Positions 1-12,642 are shown, counted from the first letter of the stretch. The stretch: DNA of 64,000 bases from Populus alba (GCF_005239225.2 NC_133284.1:28754339-28818338), one strand, 5' to 3'. Numbers and translations are program-made. The notes: generated by a model from the sequence alone, not told the origin.

Positions 1-2
1 GT

Positions 3-230
3 ACACAAAGGGTTGAAAGGCCAGAGCCATACAAGCAATGGCATATGAGGAATTTGAGGATTGGATTTAGGCAGGTCCCGTTTCATCAAAGCATCATTAA
101 AAGAGTGAAAAACGTTAAACATGATTATCATAAAGATTTTATCGTTGATGAGGATGGACAATGGATACTTCTTGGATGGAAGGGGAAAATAATCCATGCT
201 ATGTCAGCTTGGAAACCTGTCCAGGAGTAA
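3..230 (+). CDS. GRAS-family transcription regulator, 3' end only (partial)
   Basis: This is the C-terminal end of a GRAS protein whose start lies before the window. Reading frame 3 is open from the first bases to a TAA at 228-230. It encodes the terminal SAW motif: RVERPEPYKQW, then FRQV, then GWKGKIIHAMSAWKP with the conserved tryptophans. The segment aligns without gaps to the end of the intact GRAS gene at 12788-14926 (both have RVERPE-YKQW, HKDF-VD-DGQW and GWKG-II-A-S-W-PVQE). The two genes are therefore close paralogues in direct orientation, of the LISCL (SCL9/14/33) type. A few dozen residues differ, so it is not a recent copy. GRAS proteins are nuclear transcription co-regulators; LISCL members such as SCL14 are known to work with TGA factors. 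Only about 75 codons are visible. Confidence 0.93.
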   Translation, partial: TQRVERPEPYKQWHMRNLRIGFRQVPFHQSIIKRVKNVKHDYHKDFIVDEDGQWILLGWKGKIIHAMSAWKPVQE

Positions 231-2140
231 CACATAAAACTATGGTGTTTTTGCTTCTTCTTTTTTTTTGTAAAGTAAATTTATACTTTGCTGCTTAGCG
301 TCTGTGGATTATGATCCACGTTGAGCTACTACAACAGTCCTCTTTCAATTGTTTACTGTGCATCTAATATCATAAACACTGAATAATTGGCCGGAAGAGG
401 AGTCCTCTGAACATGCCCGGCCGATTATCTTGGATTACAGGACTAGTGAATATATAGTTTCATTGCTTCGAGTTATGAGCCACGAAGATACTAATTCCTG
501 AGCAGATATGCAACAAATGAAACTCTTTGTTTTCCTTAAATCAGTTTGGAAAGAGTATAAAAAAATATGTGTATTGGATTGAAAAAAATAATAATAATTT
601 ATAATGCTCTTGCTTCTCTGTTTACACACAAAATATTAAACTTTAGTGTGTGGTTGAAAGTGTAACTGTTATTATTTTTTAAAGTATTTTTTATTTAAAA
701 ATATATATTAATAATTTTTTTTATTTTTAAAAATTATTTTTGAGATCAGCACATTAAAATAATTTGAAAAATATTAAAAACATATTAATTCAACGCAAAA
801 AAAAATTAAATTTTTTTAAAAATAATTTTTTAAAAACACTTTCAGACCAAAATAAACTTAGTCTCTGCGAGTAAATATTTGGTCAACACACATATTTATT
901 CCCAATCATCACCTAACTCTCGATTGAGTGCCCAAATTAATATTATTCTTTTAGTTAGGTATCCTATCATCTATCACACATTATCCATCTGTCATCAATC
1001 CGTAGGATAGAAATGTTAGCATCATGAAAGGTCACAAATTTTAGTTTATTACTAATTCATTGGTTTAGCGCTTCCCACGGGTTAAATAAAATTTTTAAAA
1101 TAAAAAAAAATATTAAGATTGTAAAAAGCAATTTAATTGTTTTATTTAACCTAATTTAATAAATTAATTTTAAAATCTCACAACTTAATTATTTGTCCTA
1201 ACTCAAGTTTTAAACTAAATTGTGCATGAATTAGCTCAAATTAAATTGATTGATTTCATGGATCCACATGCAATCTTGATAATCGGTAAAAAATATAATT
1301 TTTTATAAATTTTTAAAATAATAACTTTTCTAACAAAAACTATTAAGACAATGATATATTGGATCGATCTCAATCCTCAACAAACCATGTCATAAACTAC
1401 ATTGAGTTTAATAATTTACTTTTTATAAAATATTTTGTAATTATAAGATAAAAATAAATGGAACAAAATTGAGCACCAACCTACAGAATAAAAACTTATT
1501 TGAAACAGTGATAACCCTATAAAAAACAAAAAATAAAAACAAATCACGCAGCTTATTTCTCAACCAATTCAATATTAAAAGATAAAATCAATAAAAAATA
1601 ATTAATGAATAAAATATCAACCTAACACCATAGTTATCAGACCCAACTCGAGGGTTGACCCGATTAAACCCTAGTCAACTTCGGAAAATTAAAAAAAAAT
1701 TGGGGTTTTAAATTCTCACATTAAAAATTTTAAAAATAATTCATGTAGATGTAGGTTATACATGTTGTAAATAATAAACTTTAAAATATTATTTCAAAAG
1801 ATTTTTTATCACACATTGAAAAAACATAATTTTTCCTTGTTAATATAAAGTATATGTATTGATAGGCTTTCAATCTCGTATCAGAACATTAAAAGCTTAT
1901 TCTAATGTTTATATAGTGAACTTTGATAAAAATTGGTAATCAACAAAGAAAATATGATAGAATTGGGCGTATAAGGTTGGGTCGAGCTAGTGAAAAACCA
2001 TTGATTCTCCACACCCTATACACGTGAGGCAGCGCCTATCCTAAATGTACATTACTTGTTGTCTTCCTTGATAATTTATTCTATTCTGCGTGCATATCAT
2101 ATAAAAGATACCTTCCTAACATGAGCCGGTATACTTACCT
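231..2140. other. 3' flank and AT-rich intergenic DNA
   Basis: This stretch follows the partial GRAS gene and should contain its 3' UTR in the first few hundred bases. No open frame longer than about 65 codons is convincing. The rest is AT-rich with poly-A/poly-T runs. It holds one MITE-like copy (651-848, listed separately). Near 1628-1680 is a short GC-richer patch with GACCC/GGGTTGACCCG words, the same word type seen at 4.7-5.0 and 42.5-42.7 kb. Confidence 0.6.
651..848. repeat. Short MITE-like dispersed repeat, copy 1
   Basis: About 200 bp with a recurring plan: GTGT..GTTA.TTTTTTAAA, then T-rich, then ATTATTTTTGA.ATCAGCACATTAAAA, then AATTTGAAAAATATTAAAAA, then A/T-rich, ending AAAACACTTTCAG. 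The same plan recurs near 12.0, 15.3, 15.6, 15.95, 29.94, 33.2, 33.4, 50.3, 57.8 and 58.5 kb in one or other orientation. The length, AT content, lack of coding capacity and copy number fit a non-autonomous DNA element. The superfamily is not resolved. Confidence 0.55.
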
Positions 2141-2146
2141 CTTTAT

Positions 2147-2376
2147 AAATTAAATATTAAAAAAAATCATCACAATCTAATTACTAAAAATATAAACTCA
2201 AAATTTATTTTTTTTAAAAAAATAACATATCAAATAATGCATTATTATTACAGGAGTTAGTACTGATTTTTTTATAAACTAAACATTAAAAAAAAATCAT
2301 CATAATCTAATTAAAATATAAACCCAAAATTTATGTTAAAAAATTAACATATCAAATAATGCATTATTATTAAAAA

Positions 2377-2391
<15 letters not shown>
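2147..2391. repeat. Tandem duplication, 122-bp unit, two copies
   Basis: Two head-to-tail copies share AAATTAAATATTAAAAAAAA, TCATCA.AATCTAATTA and ATATCAAATAATGCATTATT. The last word starts near 2229 and 2351, giving a 122-bp offset. The pair ends in a (TA)n/(AG)n/(GAA)n microsatellite at about 2378-2420. No coding content. Confidence 0.75.
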
Positions 2392-2407
<16 letters not shown>

Positions 2408-3422
2408 AGAAGAAGAAGAATGAGGTCAAGCCAAGCCAGAGCTTAGCCCATGCCTAAAAGGCTTGCACATGAGCTTGCAATGTCAGGCCCAGTCATGTAG
2501 ACCTTTATTATGTTTTTGTTCGATAATAGGACAGATGACATGTCGTGTGTCTCTTTTGAATTTCAAAAAAAAAAAATTGGCAGAGGACATGTCGTTTGGC
2601 ATACCTAGATTTCAGTCGTCACAGTGGCTGATTTTTTTCTTCTAAAAACCTATTTTCAACCCAAAATACCTAGAAAATCCCTTAATAACCTTTATAAACC
2701 AATCCTTAACCTCTAAAAGTGTAAAAAACCAGTCATAAACTCAAAATCAACTCGAAAACCAATTTATTTCCAATCTCAAATCTGGTTTTTTAGACACTTT
2801 CAAGACAAGAAAAAACACTCAATTCAAATTCTTCTCATCATATGGAACCATTTAAAATAAAAGGCTAATATTTTAGTGGTCGGGATCGAAGAAATGATAG
2901 TTTTTCTCTCTAAACTAGATTTTAGCCATTTTCTCTCTCTCTCATCTCACCCACAAAGAACCGAAAAAAAAAAAATGAAGTTTAATATCGAAATGAAAGT
3001 TTAAAAAATACAAAGGACCAGTCATGTTATAGATAAAAATGTACTTCACAAATAAATTTGAATACGCCACCCATGCTACCCTTGTTTTGCACTTCAGTCC
3101 TTGTTTTTCAATTCAATCCCCACCCAAAAAAAATTCAATTAGGCTCTAATTTGGACTTAATTATACTAAAATAAAGTTTGAGGATTAAATTGAAATTTTT
3201 TAAATATTATATTATTATAATCCATAGTAAAATGTGGGAAGATAAATAGTAATTCGTATACGGAAAAAACTCCATTTAGCTTTATGTATACTATGAAATA
3301 TGTTTGATTTAATGTTTTTTCCCCTCCAAAATTAGTGGTTAAATGAACTCACTAGTCCCTCTAATATTTCGGTATCATTAAGATAGCCACTTATCGTTTT
3401 TATTAATGCGACCCATCTACTT

Positions 3423-4235
3423 CGAGCCCGTTTGGCTCTGCGGCTGCGGCTATGTTTTATTGAAAACGCAGCACGCAGCCGTTTGGTTAAAGAAAAATGA
3501 GGTATACTATTCACTGGGGCCCACCTTTTTTCTGCGTTGAAAATGCAGCATTTAAAAGGCAAGAATTCGTTGTTTTTTTTTACTATTCACGTTAATTGCA
3601 CTGTTCAATGAACAATGCAATTAACATGAACAATGCATTGTGATGCACTGTTCATGTGAACAAGTGCAAGATAATTGCACTGTTCACTTTAAAAATAGTG
3701 AACAGTGCAATTCTCTTGCACTGTTCACTTGCACTGCGTGGGCACTTTTTCTTTTTTTCTTTTTTTTTTTTTAATTTTTTTAACATTTAAAAAAAAAAAC
3801 TAGTTTAGAATGAATTTTATACATAATAATATTTTATCTAACTTTATTACACACTAAAAAATTATGGAAATTATAGTTCTTGTCGGATGTATTTCGTACG
3901 TAATGGAATTATAGATGGTTTTATTGAATAATAAAAAATATTTTATATAAAGTATGATTTATTTTATGATGTAATAGCAATAGTTAAATCCACAATATTT
4001 AAATTAAAAATCATCAATATTAATATATATTTTTTAAAATTATTTTACAACCTCAATTTCAAAAGCATTATTTAACCAAATACATTAAACTACTTTTTGT
4101 TCAACCTCAATTTCAACCACAGTTTTAACCAAACCTATTTTTTCAAATCAACCTTAACTAAAAGCACTTTTTATAAAACAATTTTTTTCAAACCACAACC
4201 ACAACAGCTACTGCAATACTAAACACACTCTTCAT
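3423..4235. mobile_element. Hairpin-rich non-autonomous DNA transposon (MITE-like)
   Basis: The left end reads GAGCCCGTTTGGCTCTGCGG. The right end, reverse-complemented, reads GAGTGTGTTTAGTATTGCAG and continues into GTAGCTGTTG, so the two ends form an imperfect terminal inverted repeat. Inside are two nested hairpins. One is around 3592-3626, with 17-nt arms and one mismatch. The other is around 3668-3713: a perfect 15-bp pair ATTGCACTGTTCACT / AGTGAACAGTGCAAT, extended to 23-bp arms with one mismatch. No coding frame is seen. The target-site duplication is not clear (TTC is possible on both sides). The terminal words resemble those of the small repeats at 29.9 and 57.8 kb, so they may be one family. 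Confidence 0.55.
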
Positions 4236-4734
4236 CTTATTATATCCAAGTCAAAATGTTAAGTTTAACGGACACTGTTCACATTCATTACAAAAGGTCA
4301 TTGGCCATTGAAAAATTAACAAGGTTTAATTTATTTTACATTGTGTTTAATTAGTCACATATGAAAGCAAGAATTTATTTTAATGTATTATTTCCTTAAT
4401 CTTTTTAAGTGATTGGTCGCTGATTATCAGCTATCATGTGTTTTAGATTAGTTGTTAAGGTTTCGTGTTGTGATGATTTGAGAATTCTATATAAATACCT
4501 TCACATGAAAATTAAAATAGTTAATTCATCTTTGAAGATCTTTATAAAGAATTTAGAATATTGCATCATATTGTTTTAACAATATCAAAAAAAGTTGTGG
4601 AGTAAATCGTTAATATAAAAAAAAAAAAAAGTTCCAATAATTTTAATTGTGAGGATAAAAACTACATGGACAATTACTATAGCATTCTCTATGTTGTTAT
4701 ATATATAAACATTATCATCATAATTTTGAAACCT

Positions 4735-4995
4735 AACAAGTTGACCTGGAACCTGGTTGACCCAGGGCTAGGACCAAGGCCGACTTTAAAAAAAAATAGG
4801 GAAAGTAAAAACTCAGAGTGACTCGGTGACCCGGTCAAAAACCTGGTTGCAGCTTGTAATTAACTTTTTTTTTTATTAAAACGACATTGTTTTAATTAAA
4901 AAAAAATTGACCTAAACGACCTGGTGACCTGGTCAAAACCCGGAATCTTGGCCTTGAACCAGGCCGGTCACCGAGCCGGGTTTAAAAACTCTGAT
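4735..4995. repeat. GACC/GGTC-rich dispersed element
   Basis: A GC-richer island in AT-rich DNA. It has many CCTGGTTGACC, GACTCGGTGACCCGGTC and GACCTGGTGACCTGG words, and related words in both orientations (GACCAAGGCC near the start, GGCCTTG.ACCAGGCC near the end). It ends in CCGGGTTTAAAAACTCTGA. Shorter relatives lie near 1640, 42480 and 42590. It is non-coding and probably a short mobile element whose borders I cannot fix. Confidence 0.45.
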
Positions 4996-5459
4996 TATCA
5001 TACATGTCTAATCGAAACATACATCTCCATTTTAACTTATTAACTATTTAACAATTTTTTATTTGTAGAAAATGAATGAAAATAATTAACATCATTATAA
5101 ATAAAAAGGAAATATCTCTAATATGGGTATATATATGTATTTATTATTGCCTATGCATATTTATTTAAAATTATTAATCAACTTTTGAAAAAAGAAATAC
5201 TGCATTTAATAACAATACTGAAATGTTTTTAATAATCTAGATATTAATTTTCCAAGTTCCAAAATTTTTTGGGTATTTATTTAATGATTCTAAATTAAGA
5301 AACCATTGGGTATTTAAATGATTTAGGGTTTGGTTAGCACAAGCTAACTTATTTGATTTTATAAATAAGTTTAATGACCAAGTTTAAATTCTCGAATCGG
5401 GAAAAAGTATTTTGTTTTATAATGTTTTTGGTTTAAGCATTATTTATAATTTCTATAAG

Positions 5460-6790
5460 AAATTAATTAGAGTTGACAAGACAGGAGTATTATGTCGCGG
5501 GCCAAGTTAAGTTTTTTTAATGTAAAAAAAAATATATATATAAGTTATGATAATTCAAGTCAATTTAGGATAATTCAAAAAAACATGTGATGTAGGATAT
5601 AAAATTGAAATAATCTTGTAAAAAAAAAAATCACAATGTTCAAGGCTCAATAATCTGATGTCAAATGGTAAAATTAAAAAAAAAATTGTTTTTAAAAATA
5701 ACATTGAAAAAATTCCCTCGAGTCAACATGGGTTAACTTAACTAACCTGGCACCTTGTGATATGAGACTGGGATAAAAAAAAAATTTATATTAAAAAAAA
5801 GGAAAAAAATGCTAAAAAAAAAACTCAAGTTAACCTGGATAACTTGACTAATCCGCAATCAGGATGACACACTAAAAGAAAAGCAAAAAAATCACAAAGC
5901 TCATGAATCAATAATTCAATATCAAATGATAAAATTAAAAAAAAATTAATTTAATAAAAAACCAAGAGAAAAACTTGGGTTAACTCAACTAATTCGCAAC
6001 TCGAAATATAAAATCGAGATAAACTCATAAAAAATAAAAGTGGAATAAATAATGAAACTCTATTCCAATAACCCAATGGTGAATGATCAAATTAAAAAAA
6101 AAAAAGAAATTTCATAAAGTATCTAAAAAAACCTAACTCAAATTGAGCTAATATTTAAAACTAATGACCTGAGTCATGAGATCAAGATTATCTTGTCAAA
6201 AGGCAGACACAAAAACTTTCCAATCATAAAAAAAAAAAAAAATTAAAACATACAAATAACAATCATAATAATAAAGACTAAATTCGATATAAAAACCAAG
6301 TGAAAGAAAATAATTAAGGATTAAACTGGAAAAAAAAACAAAATAAATTAAGAGATTGATAAAAAAAAAATAACCATCAAGATAATGAGGATCAAAATTT
6401 GATAAAGAATTTAAATGAAATGAAATGTTGAGGGGAAAGATTGAAGAGAAAAAAAATCAAGAAAAGAAAAAATAATATCAATCAAAAGAATGAGAACCGT
6501 AATTAAATTAAAAAAAAAACTAAAAGATATAAAATGACAAGGGAAAAAAATTGAAAAACAATAATCAAGAAGAGGATAAAACACAAAAATAAGAGCAATA
6601 AAAAAAATGAGATCAAATTGATTAGAAAACTAAATGAAATAAAATGCAAAAAAATTAAACTTCAAAAAATATTAAAAGCAAAACAACTAGTAATTAAAAG
6701 AATAAGGGTCAAAACCAAAACAAATAGAAACTGAAGGACACAATTAATTTTTGGAGGGACTGAAATTAATTTCTAGGCCAAAAAAAAAGA
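5460..6790. repeat. A-rich degenerate tandem array (150-bp-type unit)
   Basis: Strongly A-rich on the plus strand. Degenerate units carry a recurring order: GTCAAC..GGGTTAACTTAACTAACC, then GATATGAGACTGGGATAA, then AAAACTCAATAATCTGATGTC, then AAATGATAAAATTAAAAAAA. The last third loses the GC-rich words and becomes AAAACTAAATGAAATAAAA-type sequence. The same unit is much clearer at 30.48-31.56 kb. No coding content; the 6807-7010 minus-strand open frame is not gene-like. Confidence 0.6.
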
Positions 6791-7010
6791 AAAGGAAAAA
6801 AAAAAGTCATTGGAGCTCAATTGCACCTCTGTTGTGAACACGCGCTCCACCAAAGCAAAAAAGAATAACGTGCCACTCTAAAACCATCATGAACAGCTGA
6901 TTTTGGTATTCGAACAGTCCTTTATGCACCTCCCAAAGGGTGCGGGGGCCTCCACGTGCTAACATGTATGTTTTTTTAATAATATTTAAATTTTTAAAAT
7001 TACCAAACAA

Positions 7011-8560
7011 CCCCTAGGTCAACACCACAATAACCCTTGAAACCATGTTTATTATTTTTTATTACAGGTAAATTCTGTAACTTCACTATTTTAAAAAAAT
7101 AAAAAGACAAAAGTTCTCATGTGCAAGTTTAATATCGTTTTGCTTTTAAATATATTAACATAATTTTTCTATGCAAATAATATTGAAAAGATAAAAAAAA
7201 AATAGTGACACATTTATCTTGGACTAAAGTTTTATATTTTTTTGCTTTTAAGAATAACAAAGTAATTTAACTATGCTAAAAAAGCTTATATAGACCAATT
7301 TATCTTCTATCAATCTTATTATGCCCAATGTATTCTTGTAAAAAAAAACAGGGATCTACCCCAAATTACAAGCCTTATTAGTTTCTTCTAAAAAGAAAAA
7401 AAAATATAATTTTATTGTTTTAATAAATATTAAAATGTGTCTTAGGGTTTTAATGATGGCTTTTAGTTTTTTTTTTTTTTTTTTTTTTTGCAATTGTAAT
7501 TGTAATATTTGATCACGGGTTACCAAAAGCGAGCCCTATATTAAATGACATGTAGACAATTATAGTAAACCTTAACATTTGACTTGGATAGAAATGGATA
7601 AAAGTTAAAATATCAAAAAACAAAAAAAAGAAGCATGAAGTACGAAGCTTACTTTCACAAATTAAATAGAAGTGGCTGAATTAACAAAATAAAATTGTTA
7701 AGGGACCAGTGCTATTAAACTCGGTATAGTGGGCCTGTAACTTCGCTTGACAAGGAGCTGAACCGGGCAGTGAGGCCCGCAAACCGTCTCATCCAATTGA
7801 GATTGAGATTCAAGATTTAAGCATAACTAGGCCCTTCGCAGTGTATGTGCTGTTGAAACTGTAAAATTTTGGGTTTTTAATTTATTAAAAAAAAAAAAAA
7901 ACTAAAGGTGAATCCAAGACTTAGTTTTTTATTCTTTTAAAAAAAACAAAACAAAAAAAAACTGGACATTGGGACTGTAAATGGTCTTTTTCACCGTAAC
8001 ACAAATGTTTGTTTTTTTTTTTTTAATTATAGGGGGTTAGATTAATAATCTTGTTTTATACAGTAAAATTATTAATTTTATACTAGAATAAAATAATCCA
8101 ATACCTACTACTTAGAAACATTTTTGTTTTTTCATTTTTTAAAATAGTCATTACTTTAATGATTTTAAAAAATAAAACTCTCACCAAAAAGCTTTTTTGT
8201 CATTTTATATTATTTTCATTGTAAATTTCGATTATACTCAAGGACATTGGTGTAAATTATATTTATTATGTATAATTTTTTTTTTTAAAAAAAAAAAAAA
8301 AAAAACATTGTTGGTGCATGATGTGCACCTGCATGTGAGTGGCCCCTGTTGCTATTTAGACGATATATAAAGGACTGTTTGACGATCAAATACTGCTTTC
8401 CGGATGATTTTTGAATGTTTTTTAATGTCCCAACCCGATAAGGCTTGCATGTCCCAAGATTTATGGCGGTTTGGGTCCAGATTCCATTTCCCCCCATCAT
8501 CTCTCTCTCCTCACTTAAATTTTAATGCCAACATCTTAAAAATTCAAGAATGGCCTTTTA
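7011..8560. other. Intergenic DNA, nothing identified
   Basis: AT-rich with long homopolymer runs (for example the T run near 7470 and the A run near 8287). A GC-richer patch at 7735-7860 (GGGCCTGTAACTTCGC..GAACCGGGCAGTGAGGCCC) may be another short repeat fragment. No gene, RNA or complete element is supported. Confidence 0.5.
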
Positions 8561-10060
8561 ATTTGTTGATTCTTCAGATTTTGTCTCCTTTTTTTTATTA
8601 TTATTATTTTATCTTGAATAATTTTAAATTTGGTGTGCCTTTCAATCTCATCCCTTTTAAATTTTTTTTCATATTTCAAAATTGATCCTTATTCTTTTTA
8701 TTGTTATATTTTTTGTTTGGAATCATTTTTTAAATTGATTTTATTTTACAGTTTCACCTTCTTCTTTTTTTCTTATCAAATTTAATCCCTATATTTTTTT
8801 TATTGCCAATTCTTTTTCTTTGGCAAGTTTTTATTTGAAATTATTTTTTAAATTGATTTTGTTTTACGAAATCACCCTCATTTGGTTTTTTTTCTCATCA
8901 AATTTAATCTTTATTCTTTTGATTTGCCAATTTTTTTTTGCTTTGACAAATTTCTAAAATTGATTTATTTAGATAAGTTCATAATAAAATTCTTGATTGG
9001 AGCTGAATCTAGGGGTTTCATGGGTTGCGAGTTTTTAAGATTTAACCAGGTTTAGAATGTTTATTCAGGTTTACTTGTTGTTTTTCCCCTTTTCTAAGCT
9101 AATCCCCTCCTTTGTTTCATCATTTAATGTTTATTCAATTCGATACCGGGTTCCTTTTTTCTTAACTTGCTTTCTATGGGACTTTTTGTTGGTCTTGAAA
9201 ATGACCTTGTTATCTTCGATCATTTTGTTTATCATTCTTTGTTAGGTTTTTTGGTTGATTCTTCAAAATCTATTTTTTTCTTGATCCTTTCCTTCAATAT
9301 TTAAAATGATTTTTCAAAAAAAATTACAAGATTGGAATTCCTTTTCTATTTCATTCCTTTTTATTTTATTTTTCTTTTGAATTTAATTATCATTCTTTTT
9401 ATTGCTAATTGTTTTATTTGAGATGAATTTTTAAAACTTATTTTTGTTTGTTTGTTTTCTCTAGGATTTTCTACTCGTTTAAAAATGACCAAGGTTTTCT
9501 TGGGTTTTTTTTATTTGTTACTCTTTATTGAATTTACTCTGGCTAATTAATATTAAATTGATTAGGAATTGAGATTTTTAATTTAGCCAGGATCTAAGAT
9601 TTCATGAGTTGCGAATTTGAGATTTTTTTTTTGGGTTTAGAAGGTTCATCCAATTTTTTTTTCCCTTTTTAAAAGTTGATTTTTTTTAGTTTCATCATGC
9701 AACATTTTATATCATCGGTGATTAATTTTATTAGTTTTAACTTGCTTTCTATATGATTTTTTTAACCTTGTATTTTTTTTTTTCATTTTCTTTTTTTTGA
9801 AGTTGCCCATATATTAGGCTTTTTTTTTCTTGGTCACATAAATGCCTCGAATCACATTTAAAAAAACAATTAAAAATATGCTTGCATCATAAAATTACAA
9901 TTTTTTTTTTTAATTTAAATCTGATCCATATTTTTTTTATATTTTAAATCTTTAAAATTAAACTGGTTTGAAATTAAAATTTTTTGTTTTGTTTTAACTT
10001 GGATTAACGATTTCAAGGGTTGTAAATTTTTAAAAATTTAACTAAATTTTAAGAGATTTG
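8560..10060. repeat. T-rich degenerate array, inverted relative to 5.5-6.8 kb
   Basis: On the plus strand this is T-rich and repeats the order AAATTGATTTT.TTTTAC, then TCACC.TC.TT, then CTTATCAAATTTAATCC, then TTGCCAA. The word AAATTGATT starts at about 8732 and 8850, a 118-bp offset. Its complement resembles the A-rich array at 5.5-6.8 kb, so the two blocks face each other. The open frames at 8404 and 9057 are low-complexity (F/L/I-rich) and not genes. Confidence 0.5.
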
Positions 10061-10273
10061 TTTAAGTTTGTTTATTTTTTTTATTTTTTTTTTAAATTCG
10101 ACCAAGTTCATTGTTCGTAGTGAAATGACTTCAAATAGAAGGGCTTTCGCAGGCGAGAACAAGTGTCACGAGCATTCTCTTTTACTTTTACATCCCGGAA
10201 AAAAGAAGGATGGTGGTAAGTATGCTGCACACTTTTATTTGCCTAATGTACCAGCATTTAGGGCGTGTTATTA

Positions 10274-10810
10274 ATGGCGGACCTTAAAGGAAGCCTGCTC
10301 CCTCCAAAACCAGCATCAGCTATAAACCTTAGAGATTCATCTTATCGGCTGTATCTGCCTCTGGACGCCAGCCTTTCCAAGGCGTTAATGTTCTAGGTTT
10401 GAAAAAGCGTGGCCAAGACCTTCGGTCATGGATTCGTGTTGATTATTCGGGAAATTCCATTCCCAAATTATTCGTGTTGATCTACCTGCTCGTGATTTTG
10501 CTTACCCCTCAACAATCCTTGGTAGAGAGAAGGCTATGGTTCTAAACTTAGAGCAGATTCGGTGTATTATTACAGCTGACGAGGTTCTGCTCCCAGATTC
10601 CCTTGACAGCCACGTGTTGCAGTATGTGGTGGAGCTACAAGGACGATTGATGACGCCGGGGGTAGGTGATGTATGACAGTCAGAAGGTGCTGAATTGAAT
10701 CGAAGGAGAAGTAGGAATTTCGACATCGTATTTGGGAATATACATCCCCTGGTTTAGGGTTCTTGAAGTTGCAATGGAAGCTGCCTGCACATTCCTTGAT
10801 TCTCAGGTGT
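10274..10810 (+). pseudogene. MRS2: MRS2/MGT (CorA-type) magnesium transporter pseudogene, N-terminal half
   Basis: The ATG at 10274 opens MADLKGSLLPPKPASAINLR, the start expected of an MRS2-1/MRS2-5-like Mg2+ transporter. The other conserved blocks follow in order but in shifting frames: VLGLKKRGQDLRSWIRVD at about 10391-10444, YPSTILGREKAMVLNLEQIR, CIITADEVLLPDSL, LQYVVELQGRL, and LEVAMEAACTFLDSQ ending near 10810. A frameshift lies near 10344. About ten residues are lost near 10455-10480. A TGA stands where the family has Trp (after GVGDV, near 10675), and another frameshift lies near 10740. After the DSQ block the DNA continues GTGTGC, which looks like the original splice donor. That suggests a DNA-level copy rather than a retroposed one. 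The helical middle and the two membrane helices with the GMN motif are absent. Family members are cation channels of plant membranes; this copy cannot make one. Confidence 0.85.
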
Positions 10811-12640
10811 GCAAACAGATCTTCAAATCTGTAACATAGTAGTTGGTAAATACTATTGACTGCATTTTGTTTCTCCTTCTCCCTGTAGCCGTTTTCATGT
10901 CCATAACTCATAACTCGAGCTCTAAACAAGTTATAAACTGAGTCAAGTTTAATCACTTTGTATTTATTAATAAATTAATGTGATGAATCTCTGTATGCGC
11001 CAGCGTCCTGGTGGAACAGTGACTCGTGAGCTCGAAGCTTCTCAGTACGTGCGTGTTTGATGGTGATGGAAGGAGTGCGTGTGGGTGAGAGGAGAGGGGT
11101 GTGGATTCAGCTGATATGGACGACGGAGGAATATTCCTTCATTAAAGAATATAGGAAGTATACACCATGGCCAAAAAGCTAGCAATCCACTAGCCTATCC
11201 CTTCTCTCTGTTATGCTCTTAGTTTCCAAGTGCGTGACAGCTATTCTCGGCAGATGAGAGTGGAGGCACAATTATTTGGAATCTCACAGAAGAAAGTGGC
11301 TTGTAAACATTGAAGAGGTCTTACGAGACTTGCTGGTTAAACAATAACATATATGGGAGAAACTCTCATGTTATTATGTTATTTTATGATAAGATGTCAA
11401 TATTTATTTTTATGGTTACTAAAAAAAAAAAAAGATAAATTTTTTTATTAACGTTGTTATATAAATTAACTTTCATGTATCTTAACCTAATCTTATAAGC
11501 CATAAAATTAACAATTATATAAATCTTTAATAGTTATAAAATTTGTGGGATTTAGTGATTTCTAGAAAATAAATTTAAAATTTATTAGTTAAGTTATATA
11601 TATTAAAATTGAATTAATAAAGATATTTCACAAACAAAGATAATGTTTATGATCCTCTCTCCCTCTTATCTCTTTATATATATATATATATATATGTGTT
11701 CAGAAACTTAATGGTTAATATATTATGGGGAAAAAAAAGAGAGAATCTTCTTCTATTTCTTTTCAAATGCCATCGGTCTGTGACTAAATTCTAACGAGAA
11801 GAAAAGATACTAGATGAATGAAGGCAGTATAATGAAAAGGGTTCATCCAACTGCCCTGCAGAATTTAAAAACCATGCATGCACCTTTCCACATCTGGTCA
11901 AAGCTTACATCTCGTCAAAGCTTGTTGTACAAGCTGCAAGCATGAATTATTGTAAAACCAACCTGACACCTGCCCAAAAAAAGGGGTCCTGTATCAAAAG
12001 TCCAGCCGACAATTTGAAATTACTTTTCATATAATGTTTTATGAAAAAAAATATTGTTTATATTAAAAATATTTAAAAAAAAAACTTTTTTTTCATATAT
12101 TTTTAAATAAAAATAATTTAAAAATTAATATTCATGGAAATTTTCAATACTATTAAGATTAAACTAAATTCTAAAGGGTGTAATTTAATTGGTTAGATTT
12201 TAAGTATATTCTTTAAAAATTATTAATTTAAATCACACATCTATAAAGCCACTAAAAATTTATATAATAATTGACTTTAAAAATTCGTATAAAATCAATT
12301 CAAGATATAATTAATTTAAATAATAAATATTCACATTAAAAAAATAAATTCAATGACAAAATTATATTAAAAAATATTAATTTAAAGAAGAAAAATCGCA
12401 GCCGTCGTGCAAACACTGTATGACAGCACGTGCTTTTTTGAACAGTAGAAGCACTAATATCTGACAAACAAATCTACAGTGTTGATATGGCCGCTTCCTG
12501 TCCTCTTGCCGCACTTACCTGGAAACTTCAATATTCAGTATTCTAGGCTTAAAAAACGACGGCCTCACCATTTTCCTTTAAAAGAAGAGTGTGTGAACTC
12601 CTGCTGAAGAAGGAAAAACTGTGGTTTTAGCGCGATACAC
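10811..12640. other. Intergenic DNA upstream of the GRAS gene
   Basis: 10811-11340 is GC-richer than its surroundings and might hold further remnants of the MRS2 copy or another decayed sequence, but I recognise no protein. A (TA)n run lies at 11675-11695. One AT-rich MITE-like fragment lies near 12020-12130. The last few hundred bases (12400-12640), including GCAGCACGTGC near 12424, probably contain the GRAS promoter. No clear TATA box was picked. Confidence 0.45.
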
Positions 12641-12642
12641 TT

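Noticed and set aside
8404..9245. Open frames at 8404-8685 and 9057-9245
   Set aside because: They are low-complexity Phe/Leu/Ile runs produced by a T-rich repeat.
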